This document shows positions 56,839 through 64,000 of a stretch of 64,000 nucleotides of DNA, in pieces (the stretch's first letter is position 1; each line of letters begins with the position of its first letter). Below the pieces are notes generated by a model, which was given only the letters and a program-made list of their open reading frames with translations, did no database searches and was not told the origin of the DNA. Made by a program: the position numbers and the translations under genes. The DNA comes from Pararhizobium sp. IMCC3301 (GTDB lineage Bacteria; Pseudomonadota; Alphaproteobacteria; Rhizobiales; GCA-2746425), in the NCBI RefSeq assembly GCF_030758315.1, contig NZ_CP132336.1, positions 4,059,001 to 4,123,000 of the forward strand, written 5' to 3'.

Positions 56839-57999
56839 TCATCGACCGCGTGCCGAAGGATGCCAGAAGGTTATTCTGCGCTCTACGAGCGCGATCAAAC
56901 CATAGAACGTCGAACCGGCCAGAGCCGCAACTGCAATGGTGGCCCAGACCAAATCCGTATTCAAGCGGCCAAATTCGGTACTGATGCGAAAACCCATGCC
57001 AACCGTCGGGGAACCAAAGAATTCCGCGACAATTGCGCCAATCAGGGCCAGTGTGGAGTTGATTTTCAATGCATTGAAAATAAACGGCATTGCGTTGGGC
57101 AGGCGCAATTTCAACAGGGTCTGTCCGTAAGACGCCGCATACGTCCGCATCAGATCTTTTTCCATACTGCCGGCTGAGGCAAATCCGGCGACACAATTAA
57201 CCAGCATCGGGAAGAAAATCATGATCACGACGACGGCGATTTTTGAAGCCGGGCCAAATCCGAACCACATCACCATAATCGGAGCCACACCGATGATCGG
57301 CAGCGCCGAGGCCATATTGCCGACGGGCAGGAGACCGCGCTGCAGAAACGGCACCCGGTCGACCAGAACCGCAACCAGAAATCCGGCACCGCAACCGATG
57401 ATATAGCCCGGCACCACGCCGAGAAGGAATGTCTGCTGAAAATCAGCCCACAGCACCGGCAGGGATTCTGCGATGCGCAATCCGATCTGACTGGGTGGCG
57501 GCAGCAGGACAAAGGGAATGCCGGCTCCGACCACGATCATTTCCCACAACAGCAAAAGCCAGAAACCGAACAGGATGGGAATGCCAAGATCAAGTGCGGT
57601 CTGCGCTCTGCCTGAGAAAGTGCGGGTGGAAATACGCGCCACTGTCTGCCAGGCCAGCAGCCAACTGCCGGTCAGAAGCAGCCAGAAGCCCCAACTTGCG
57701 GCACCGCTATAGGCCGGCAGCATGAACAGCAGCACAGCGGCGGTCAGATGGGCGGCAAGAAACAGCAATAAATCACCCAGCCAACCCTGCAGGCGAACTG
57801 AAATCAGTGCGCCGGCAATGAGCAGTACGCAAAGACCGCCAGGCGTGCGCAGAGGCTTCGGGATGCCATCATTGCCAGCCAGAAATGCCAGCGGCAGGAA
57901 CAGGGCTATGATTGCAGCCAGAATGGCCAGCCAGATCAGCGGTTCACGCCATTCCTCGGGCAGAGAAGGGATTTGGTAAGCGGTGCGCGTCTGGCTCAT
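56839..57999 (-). CDS. ABC importer permease with N-terminal membrane extension
   Basis: Inner-membrane permease of 386 residues. The C-terminal 250 residues are a standard BPD_transp_1 domain with the ATPase-contact loop around DLMRTYAASYGQTLLKLRLPNAMPF. The first 140 residues carry about four additional hydrophobic segments (from about residue 18 to 135), absent from usual permeases of this family. The start at 57999 (MSQTRTAYQ) shares a base with the stop of the preceding permease. It would form a heterodimer with that protein. Confidence 0.88.
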   Translation of the reverse strand: MSQTRTAYQIPSLPEEWREPLIWLAILAAIIALFLPLAFLAGNDGIPKPLRTPGGLCVLLIAGALISVRLQGWLGDLLLFLAAHLTAAVLLFMLPAYSGAASWGFWLLLTGSWLLAWQTVARISTRTFSGRAQTALDLGIPILFGFWLLLLWEMIVVGAGIPFVLLPPPSQIGLRIAESLPVLWADFQQTFLLGVVPGYIIGCGAGFLVAVLVDRVPFLQRGLLPVGNMASALPIIGVAPIMVMWFGFGPASKIAVVVIMIFFPMLVNCVAGFASAGSMEKDLMRTYAASYGQTLLKLRLPNAMPFIFNALKINSTLALIGAIVAEFFGSPTVGMGFRISTEFGRLNTDLVWATIAVAALAGSTFYGLIALVERRITFWHPSARGR

Positions 58000-58934
58000 C
58001 AGCCCGCCTCCGCTTTTTCGCCCATGCGTCGGCGCACCCATCTATCGGCCACTCCAACCAGTGCGACCAGCATGGCAGCACAAAATGCCGCCATCAGCAG
58101 GGCCGACCAGATCAGCACGGTCTGGCCATAATAGGATCCGGACAGCAGCCTTGCGCCAAGCCCGGCGACAGCTCCGGTCGGCAACTCGCCGACAATGGCG
58201 CCGATTAGAGAAATCGCAACCGCGACTTTCATACTGGTGAACAGATAGGGCAGGGCAGAGGGCCAGCGCAGCTTCCAGAAGGTCTGCCATTGGCTGGCAT
58301 TGTAGGTGCGCAGCAGATCAAGATGCATCTTGTCGGGCGAGCGCAGCCCCTTCACCATGCCCACGGTCACCGGAAAGAACGACAGATAGGTCGAGATCAG
58401 CGCTTTTGGCAGCAGCCCGCGAATGCCGACAGCATCGAGAACCAAAATCACCATCGGCGCAATTGCGAGGATTGGAATAGTCTGGGACATGATGACCCAG
58501 GGCATAAGGCTTTTTTCCATGGAAACCACATGGACAATAATGGTGGCCAGCAGAATGCCAAGGCCGGTGCCCATCAGGAAACCAAGCAATGTCGGGGCCA
58601 GTGTCACTCCGGCATGGTAGACCAGTGAGCGCTTTGACGTGATGTTCTTGTTGACAATTGTGTCCCACAGATTTTCAGCAACCTGATGCGGAGAAGGCAG
58701 AACAGGCCGCTCCTGATTCAGGGCCGACACAATAAAATCTACGGTCGAAGGACTGACCTCAGCACGGGCGTCGAGGCTGCGTTGAAATTGCGCATTCAGC
58801 CCGACGGAAGCCGCGTACCAGATGGCGATAATGCCAAGCACCACCACCACAACCGGAAGCACTGTGCCGGACAGAGCGCGGCTGACAAGGCCGGGGCGCA
58901 AAATGGTTACCGGTGGAGCGGTCACGTCAGTCAT
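57999..58934 (-). CDS. ABC importer permease
   Basis: Inner-membrane permease of 311 residues with one N-terminal helix (about 24-42), an extracytoplasmic loop of about 65 residues and a BPD_transp_1 domain with the EAA-type loop DLLRTYNASQWQTFWKLRWPSALPY. The start at 58934 (MTDVTAPPV) overlaps the ATPase gene by 8 bases; the longer open frame upstream is the shadow of that gene. It is coupled to the second permease by a TGATG junction. Confidence 0.9.
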   Translation of the reverse strand: MTDVTAPPVTILRPGLVSRALSGTVLPVVVVVLGIIAIWYAASVGLNAQFQRSLDARAEVSPSTVDFIVSALNQERPVLPSPHQVAENLWDTIVNKNITSKRSLVYHAGVTLAPTLLGFLMGTGLGILLATIIVHVVSMEKSLMPWVIMSQTIPILAIAPMVILVLDAVGIRGLLPKALISTYLSFFPVTVGMVKGLRSPDKMHLDLLRTYNASQWQTFWKLRWPSALPYLFTSMKVAVAISLIGAIVGELPTGAVAGLGARLLSGSYYGQTVLIWSALLMAAFCAAMLVALVGVADRWVRRRMGEKAEAG

Positions 58935-59745
58935 CGTAGGAATGCCCGGCCCGCAGCCCTTCGCGCACCCGGTGTGCGATATCAAGAAATTCCGCAGATT
59001 CGCGAACATCCAGACTGCGCTGGCGCGGCAGATTACAGTCAATCACATCATGCACCTGTCCGGGCCGTGGCGACATCACCACAATCTTGGTCGACAGAAA
59101 CACGGCCTCTGGAATGGAGTGGGTGACAAACACCACGGTCTTGTCGGTTTTTTCCCATAGTTTCAGCAATTGCTCGTTGAGGTGATCGCGCACAATCTCG
59201 TCGAGCGCGCCAAACGGCTCATCCATCAACAGAAGTTTTGGCTCCACCGCCAGAGCACGGGCAATCGAGGCGCGCTGCTGCATGCCGCCGGAGAGCTGCC
59301 AGGGAAATTTTTTCTCAAATCCGGTCAGGTTGACCAGTTCAAGATTTTTGGCGATGCGGCTGTTCCGCTCGTCTTTTGACAGCCCCATGATTTCCAGCGG
59401 AAGTGCGATGTTGCGCTCGATAGTGCGCCACGGGTACAGCGCTGCGGCCTGAAAGACATAGCCATAGGCCCGCTGCAGCCGGGCTTCTTCCGGCGACATG
59501 CCATTGACGGTGATTGCGCCGCCCGTCGCCCGTTCCAGATCCGCGATGACGCGCAGCAGGGTAGTCTTGCCACAGCCGGACGGGCCGATGAAAGACACAA
59601 ACTCGCCTTCCGATATCGACAGATCAATATGCGACAGGGCATGGACCGGGCCGTCATTGGTTTCAAATGTGAGCGACAGATCGTCAATCTGAATGACAGA
59701 TTTCTCCGTCACCTCCGTTTCCTTCAGGGCCGGGTCACTGCTCAT
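58927..59745 (-). CDS. ABC importer ATPase
   Basis: Energy-coupling ATPase of 272 residues on the cytoplasmic side of the importer. Walker A is GPSGCGKTT, the signature LSGGMQQRASIARAL, Walker B LLLMDEPFGALD, and the switch histidine lies in VFVTHSIPEA. The sequence is of the SsuB/TauB/ThiZ type, which matches an NMT1-like binding protein. It follows dihydropyrimidinase by 44 bases. No clear ribosome-binding site is seen at its start. Confidence 0.93.
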   Translation of the reverse strand: MSSDPALKETEVTEKSVIQIDDLSLTFETNDGPVHALSHIDLSISEGEFVSFIGPSGCGKTTLLRVIADLERATGGAITVNGMSPEEARLQRAYGYVFQAAALYPWRTIERNIALPLEIMGLSKDERNSRIAKNLELVNLTGFEKKFPWQLSGGMQQRASIARALAVEPKLLLMDEPFGALDEIVRDHLNEQLLKLWEKTDKTVVFVTHSIPEAVFLSTKIVVMSPRPGQVHDVIDCNLPRQRSLDVRESAEFLDIAHRVREGLRAGHSYDD

Positions 59746-59789
59746 TCAAATACCAACATTGTTCGGCTCCGCGATCGCCCGTCCTGCAA

Positions 59790-61238
59790 TCACACACCTG
59801 CTGGTATGCCACTGCGTTCAACCTTGCGCGGCGAGGTCAGTTCTTTCCATTTCGACAGGGCCTGATTGACCGGTGGGTTGGCTTCGCGCTTGATGAAACG
59901 GCCACGGCCCGTCTCTCCGGTCACGTCGCCTTCCTTGAAAACGATCTCGCCGCGATTCAGCGTCATCACCGGCAGACCGGTAACTTCAAACCCTTCGAAC
60001 ACATTGTAATCAATAGCTGATTTCTGTTTTTCAGCCTTGATTGTTTTCGATGCTTCCGGGTCCCAGATAACAATATCGGCATCTGCGCCGGGCATGATGG
60101 CACCCTTTTTGGGATACATGTTGAGGATGCGGGCAATATTGGTCGAGGTGACAGCCACGAATTCATTCATGGTCAGGCGGCCTGTCCGCACGCCTTTGCT
60201 CCACAACACCGGCATCCGGTCTTCCAGGCCGCCTGTGCCGTTCGGAATTTTGGTGAAATCACCAATGCCGGACCGCTTCTGCGCGGTGGTAAAGGCGCAG
60301 TGATCGGTCGCCACAACCTGCAGGCTGCCGGCGGCCAGTCCGGCCCAGAGCCCATCCTGATTGAGCTTGTCGCGAAATGGCGGCGACATGACGCGGCGTG
60401 CGGCATAATCCCAGTCCGGATTGAAATATTCGCTTTGATCGAGTGTCAGGTGCTGGATCAGCGGCTCGCCATAGACCCGGATGCCCTTCTGCCGTGCCCG
60501 GCGGATGGCTTCATGGGCCTGCTCGCAGGAGACATGGACAATATAAAGCGGAACGCCGGCCTGATCGGCAATCATGATAGCGCGGTTCGCAGCTTCTCCC
60601 TCAACTTCAGGCGGGCGGGAATAGGCGTGCGCTTCCGGTCCGTTATTGCCCTCTGCCAGCAGTCTTTGCTGGAGTTGCGCGACCACATCGCCGTTTTCGG
60701 CATGCACCAGCGGCATCGCGCCGATTTCCGCACAGCGCGAGAAGGACGCGAACATTTCATCATCATCCACCATCAAAGCGCCCTTATAGGCCATGAAATG
60801 CTTGAAGGTATTGATGCCCTCGGCGACGACTTTCGGCATATCATTGAAAATCTGTTCGCTCCACCCGGTGATGGCCATGTGGAAGGAATAGTCGGTGCGT
60901 GCCTTGCCTGCCTTCTGGTACCATTGCTGCAACGGTTCCATCAGCCCGCCGGAGGGGTCCGGCAGACAGAAATCTACCACCATTGTGGTGCCGCCAGCCA
61001 GTGCTGCCGCCGTTCCGGTGTCAAAATCGTCAGACGAATGCGTCCCCATGAAAGGCATTTCAAGATGGGTGTGCGGATCAATTCCGCCCGGCATCACATA
61101 GCAGCCCGAGGCATCGATAATTTCGTCGCCGTCCAGATCGGCACCTACGGCGGCAATGCTCTCGCCCTCGATCAGCACATCGGCTTTGTAGGTGCGATCA
61201 GCGGCGATGATCGTGCCACCTTTAATGACTTTACTCAT
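59790..61238 (-). CDS. hydA: Dihydropyrimidinase (hydantoinase)
   Basis: Zinc amidohydrolase of 482 residues that opens dihydrouracil or dihydrothymine to the N-carbamoyl beta-amino acid. Metal ligands are visible as GGIDPHTHLEMPF, the carbamylated lysine in FMAYKGAL, H in PLVHAENG, H in YIVHVSC and D in VATDHCAF. GAGGAG lies 9 bases before the start. The next step is encoded by the upstream N-carbamoyl hydrolase gene. Hydantoins may also be substrates. Confidence 0.95.
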   Translation of the reverse strand: MSKVIKGGTIIAADRTYKADVLIEGESIAAVGADLDGDEIIDASGCYVMPGGIDPHTHLEMPFMGTHSSDDFDTGTAAALAGGTTMVVDFCLPDPSGGLMEPLQQWYQKAGKARTDYSFHMAITGWSEQIFNDMPKVVAEGINTFKHFMAYKGALMVDDDEMFASFSRCAEIGAMPLVHAENGDVVAQLQQRLLAEGNNGPEAHAYSRPPEVEGEAANRAIMIADQAGVPLYIVHVSCEQAHEAIRRARQKGIRVYGEPLIQHLTLDQSEYFNPDWDYAARRVMSPPFRDKLNQDGLWAGLAAGSLQVVATDHCAFTTAQKRSGIGDFTKIPNGTGGLEDRMPVLWSKGVRTGRLTMNEFVAVTSTNIARILNMYPKKGAIMPGADADIVIWDPEASKTIKAEKQKSAIDYNVFEGFEVTGLPVMTLNRGEIVFKEGDVTGETGRGRFIKREANPPVNQALSKWKELTSPRKVERSGIPAGV

Positions 61239-61300
61239 GGTTTGAACTCCTCAGTTTTATCTCGGGCTGTTGCGTCTGTTCTGCCGGCCTGCATTGTCGG

Positions 61301-62551
61301 CTATTCAACAATTTCAGCCGTCTCCACCACCGCATGAAACAGCACATCTGCACCGGCTTTTGCCCATTCCGGCGAAATATCTTCCGCTTCATTGTGCGAC
61401 AGGCCATCGACGCAGGGGCACATCACCATTGCTGTCGGTGCCACCCGATTGATCCAGCAGGCATCGTGACCGGCCCCTGAAATCAGGTCACGGTGGCTGT
61501 AGCCAAGGCGCTTTGCGGCATCACGCACGGCGCTGACACAGGTTTCATCAAATGTGATGGGGTCAAAGCCGCCAACCTTTTCAAATTCAACGCCGAGCCC
61601 CATCTCATCACAGATTTTTTGCGCACCTTGCTTGAGACGCTTTACCATATCTTCAATCACGGCCAGCTGCGGAGAGCGCAGATCGACTGTGAAAACCACC
61701 TTGCCGGGGATGACATTGCGGCTGTTGGGATAGACATTAATATGCCCGGCGGCCCCGACCGCATCAGGCTTGTGGGACCAGGCGATTTCGTCAACTAGCT
61801 CCAGCACCCGCGCCATGCCCAGCCCGGCATTGCGGCGCATCGGCATTGGCGTGGAGCCTGTATGGCTCTCCTTGCCGGTGATCGTCACCTGGGTCCATGA
61901 CAGGCCCTGGCCATGGGTCACGACGCCAATGTCCTTGCCCTCGGCCTCAAGGATCGGACCCTGCTCGATATGCAGTTCAAAGAAGGCGTGCATCTTGCGC
62001 TCACCAACCGCTTCCTCGCCGCGCCAGCCGATCCGCTTCAACTCCTCGCCGAAGGATTTGCCTTCCGCATCCTTGCGCCCATAGGCCCAGTCCTGGTCAT
62101 GCATTCCGGCAAACACGCCCGATCCCAGCATTGCCGGGGCAAAGCGGGTGCCTTCTTCATTGGTCCAGTTGGCCACCACAATCGGGCGCCGGGTTTTCAG
62201 ATCGAGATCATTCAGGGTACGGACAATCTCCAACCCTGCCAGAACGCCCAGAGCTCCGTCATATTTGCCGCCGGTCGGCTGGGTATCAAGGTGCGAGCCA
62301 ACATACACCGGCAGGGCGTCCGGGTCGGTGCCCTCGCGGCGCATGAACATGTTGCCCATCTGGTCGAGCGCCATGGTCAGGCCTGCGTCGATACACCATT
62401 TGCGGAACAGGATACGGCCTTCACCATCTTCATCGGTCAGGGTTTGCCGGTTGTTACCGCCGGCAATGCCAGGTCCGATCCTGGCCATTTCCATCAGCAT
62501 GTCCCAAAGCCGGTCGCCATTGATCTTCAGATTGTCACTTGGTGCTGCCAT
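61301..62551 (-). CDS. Zn-dependent N-carbamoyl amidohydrolase (beta-ureidopropionase type, M20)
   Basis: Metal-dependent hydrolase of 416 residues in the hydantoinase/carbamoylase group. Metal ligands are seen in GSHLDTQPTGGKYDGALG, NWTNEEGTRF, ELHIEQGPILE and GAGHDACWI. In this operon it probably removes the carbamoyl group from N-carbamoyl-beta-alanine, giving beta-alanine, CO2 and ammonia. Allantoate or N-carbamoyl-L-amino acids are other substrates of the family and cannot be excluded. The start at 62551 (MAAPSDNLK) fits the family; a longer frame overlaps mmsA. Confidence 0.9.
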   Translation of the reverse strand: MAAPSDNLKINGDRLWDMLMEMARIGPGIAGGNNRQTLTDEDGEGRILFRKWCIDAGLTMALDQMGNMFMRREGTDPDALPVYVGSHLDTQPTGGKYDGALGVLAGLEIVRTLNDLDLKTRRPIVVANWTNEEGTRFAPAMLGSGVFAGMHDQDWAYGRKDAEGKSFGEELKRIGWRGEEAVGERKMHAFFELHIEQGPILEAEGKDIGVVTHGQGLSWTQVTITGKESHTGSTPMPMRRNAGLGMARVLELVDEIAWSHKPDAVGAAGHINVYPNSRNVIPGKVVFTVDLRSPQLAVIEDMVKRLKQGAQKICDEMGLGVEFEKVGGFDPITFDETCVSAVRDAAKRLGYSHRDLISGAGHDACWINRVAPTAMVMCPCVDGLSHNEAEDISPEWAKAGADVLFHAVVETAEIVE

Positions 62552-62594
62552 GTCTGCCTCAATTGTTCTGGTGTTACCTGCCGAAATGCGGACT

Positions 62595-64000
62595 TTACAT
62601 AGTCGGGAACGTAAACACCGCACCATCCTTGATGCCATCGGGCCATCGGCTGGTAACCGTTTTCAACCGGGTGTAAAAGCGAATGCCTTCCGGTCCGTAT
62701 ATCGAATGATCGCCGAACAAAGACCGTTTCCAGCCGCCGAAGGAGTGATAGGCGACGGGAACAGGAATCGGCACGTTGATGCCGACCATGCCAACCTCGA
62801 TATTGTTGGCAAAGCTGCGCGCCGCATCACCATCGCGGGTGAAGATTGCAGTGCCATTGCCGAATTCATGATCATTGACCATTTTCGTTGCGGTTTCAAA
62901 ACTGTCGGCGCGGACGACCGACAGAACCGGGCCGAAAATCTCTTCCTTGTAGATCGACATATCGGTGGTCACACGGTCAAACAGAGTGCCGCCAACGAAG
63001 TAGCCGTTCTCATAGCCCTGCAGGCTCAATCCGCGTCCGTCGACCACCAGTTCGGCGCCTTCTTTTTCGCCCGCATCAATATAGCCGACGACCTTGTCCT
63101 TGTGCTGTTTGGTAACCAACGGTCCCATATCCGCCTGAGCGTCGGTGGAGGGTCCGATTTTCAGCGATTCAATGCGCGGCTTCAGCGCTTCCACCAGCTT
63201 GTCGGCAATCGCATCGCCGACCGGCACGGCGACCGAAATTGCCATGCAGCGTTCGCCGGCAGATCCGTATCCGGCACCCATCAGCGCATCAACCGCCTTG
63301 TCGATATCGGCATCGGGCATGATCACCATATGGTTCTTTGCGCCGCCAAGGGCCTGGACCCGCTTATTATTGGCGGTTCCGGTGTGGTAGACGTATTCTG
63401 CAATCGGGGTCGATCCGACAAAGGATACCGCCTTGATGTCCTTATGGGTCAGAATCGCGTCGACAACTTCCTTGTCGCCATGCACTACGTTGAGAACGCC
63501 AGCTGGCAATCCGGCTTCGTTGAATAATTCGGCAACCAGATTGACGGCAGAGGGATCTTTTTCGGAGGGTTTCAGAATGAAGCAATTGCCGCAGGCAATC
63601 GCCATCGGATACATCCACAGCGGCACCATTGCCGGAAAGTTGAACGGAGTGATTCCGGCCACGACGCCCAGCGGCTGGCGGTCGGAATAACTGTCGATTG
63701 CCGGCCCGACATTGCGCGAAAACTCGCCTTTCAGCAGGTGCGGGATGCCGCAGGCGAAATCCACCACTTCCAGTCCGCGCTGCACTTCCCCAAGCGCATC
63801 ATCATGGGTCTTGCCATGCTCGGCGGAAATTGCGTCGGCTATCCGGTCCAAATTCTGATCGACCAGGAATTTGAATTTGAACATTACCGCAGCGCGTTTC
63901 AGCGGCGGCAGATTTGCCCAGGCCGGCAGCGCCGCCTTTGCAGCCTGCACCGCCATGTCGAGTTCAGATGCGGTTGACATGCCAACTTCGCCATTTGGCT
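62595..64000 (-). CDS. mmsA: CoA-acylating methylmalonate-semialdehyde dehydrogenase (5' end outside window)
   Basis: Aldehyde dehydrogenase that converts methylmalonate or malonate semialdehyde to propionyl- or acetyl-CoA. About 468 codons are present; the frame is open to the window edge, reading PNGEVGMSTASELDM, which aligns with the usual internal N-terminal region, so the ATG at 63980 is not the real start. The NAD site FVGSTPIAEYVY and catalytic cysteine in AGERCMA are intact. Here it would process malonate semialdehyde made from beta-alanine, or act in valine breakdown. Confidence 0.93.
   Translation of the reverse strand, partial: PNGEVGMSTASELDMAVQAAKAALPAWANLPPLKRAAVMFKFKFLVDQNLDRIADAISAEHGKTHDDALGEVQRGLEVVDFACGIPHLLKGEFSRNVGPAIDSYSDRQPLGVVAGITPFNFPAMVPLWMYPMAIACGNCFILKPSEKDPSAVNLVAELFNEAGLPAGVLNVVHGDKEVVDAILTHKDIKAVSFVGSTPIAEYVYHTGTANNKRVQALGGAKNHMVIMPDADIDKAVDALMGAGYGSAGERCMAISVAVPVGDAIADKLVEALKPRIESLKIGPSTDAQADMGPLVTKQHKDKVVGYIDAGEKEGAELVVDGRGLSLQGYENGYFVGGTLFDRVTTDMSIYKEEIFGPVLSVVRADSFETATKMVNDHEFGNGTAIFTRDGDAARSFANNIEVGMVGINVPIPVPVAYHSFGGWKRSLFGDHSIYGPEGIRFYTRLKTVTSRWPDGIKDGAVFTFPTM

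Noticed and set aside
56768-59745. Importer as a taurine/sulfonate (Tau/Ssu) system
   Set aside because: The ATPase and permeases resemble those families, but no sulfonate oxygenase is present and the binding protein and neighbouring hydA fit a pyrimidine-type ligand better. Not fully excluded.
1-64000. Defence islands, CRISPR arrays, integrases, insertion sequences, tRNA or rRNA genes
   Set aside because: I looked for repeat-spacer patterns, transposase motifs, tRNA-like T-loops and restriction or toxin-antitoxin families and saw none. A tRNA scan and profile search would be needed to exclude small items.

Overview
The window is a stretch of chromosome from an alphaproteobacterium, most likely a member of Hyphomicrobiales (Rhizobiales). 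The inference rests on family content: a MucR/Ros regulator, a FeuPQ-type two-component pair preceded by a small FeuN-like secreted protein, DUF5330, DUF1491 and DUF2336 proteins, and the ccmI-ccmE-ccmF-ccmH / degP / regulator-kinase / glnE order familiar from rhizobia. Coding density is high, and many neighbouring genes share ATGA, TAATG or TGATG junctions. I saw no tRNA, rRNA, insertion sequence, prophage, CRISPR array or recognisable defence system. Species-level placement is not possible from reading alone.

Layout. (1) 1-7419, plus strand: a respiratory nitrate reductase operon, narG (5' end outside the window), narH, narJ and narI, extended by a cytosolic parvulin-type prolyl isomerase and a hemerythrin-domain protein. 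(2) 7438-10023, minus strand: oligopeptidase B and methionine sulfoxide reductase B. (3) 10546-16755, plus: a complete seven-gene Mrp/Mnh/Pha sodium(potassium)/proton antiporter operon, mrpA to mrpG. (4) 17060-24913: mucR, then sufE and a DUF5330 gene on the minus strand, facing a plus-strand set made of a sensor kinase, a peptidoglycan-binding protein and a DUF1491 protein; then DUF2336, two unrecognised genes, and two small membrane-anchored DUF1254/DUF1214-type proteins. (5) 24917-31294: penicillin-binding protein 1A, a YcgN-type protein, a FeuN-like protein, FeuP, FeuQ and a glycine-zipper lipoprotein. (6) 31498-43917, plus: ccmI, ccmE, ccmF, ccmH, an alpha/beta hydrolase-OsmC fusion, a DegP protease, an OmpR-type regulator with its kinase, and glnE. 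(7) 43963-51627, minus: a large PAS sensor kinase, pepN, a degenerate receiver protein and adenine deaminase, with folD divergent. (8) 52680-55597, minus: a RecD-like helicase and a Uup-type ABC-F protein. (9) 55763-64000, minus: a reductive pyrimidine catabolism operon with its own ABC importer (methylmalonate/malonate-semialdehyde dehydrogenase, N-carbamoyl hydrolase, dihydropyrimidinase, ATPase, two permeases, substrate-binding protein).

How they work together. The window suggests a facultative nitrate respirer. NarGHI supplies anaerobic respiration, and the Ccm genes mature c-type cytochromes. Mrp handles sodium and pH stress. FeuPQ, DegP with its two-component pair, PBP1A and the peptidoglycan-binding protein next to a kinase form an envelope-stress theme. 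The last operon would import a pyrimidine-like compound, open the dihydropyrimidine ring, remove the carbamoyl group and oxidise the semialdehyde derived from beta-alanine.

Most of the window is conserved core chromosome. The least explained items are the isomerase-hemerythrin extension of nar, the kinase/peptidoglycan-binding gene pair, the split DUF1214/DUF1254 pair, the pseudo-receiver, and a short repeat that supplies the stop codons of both mrpC and ccmE.
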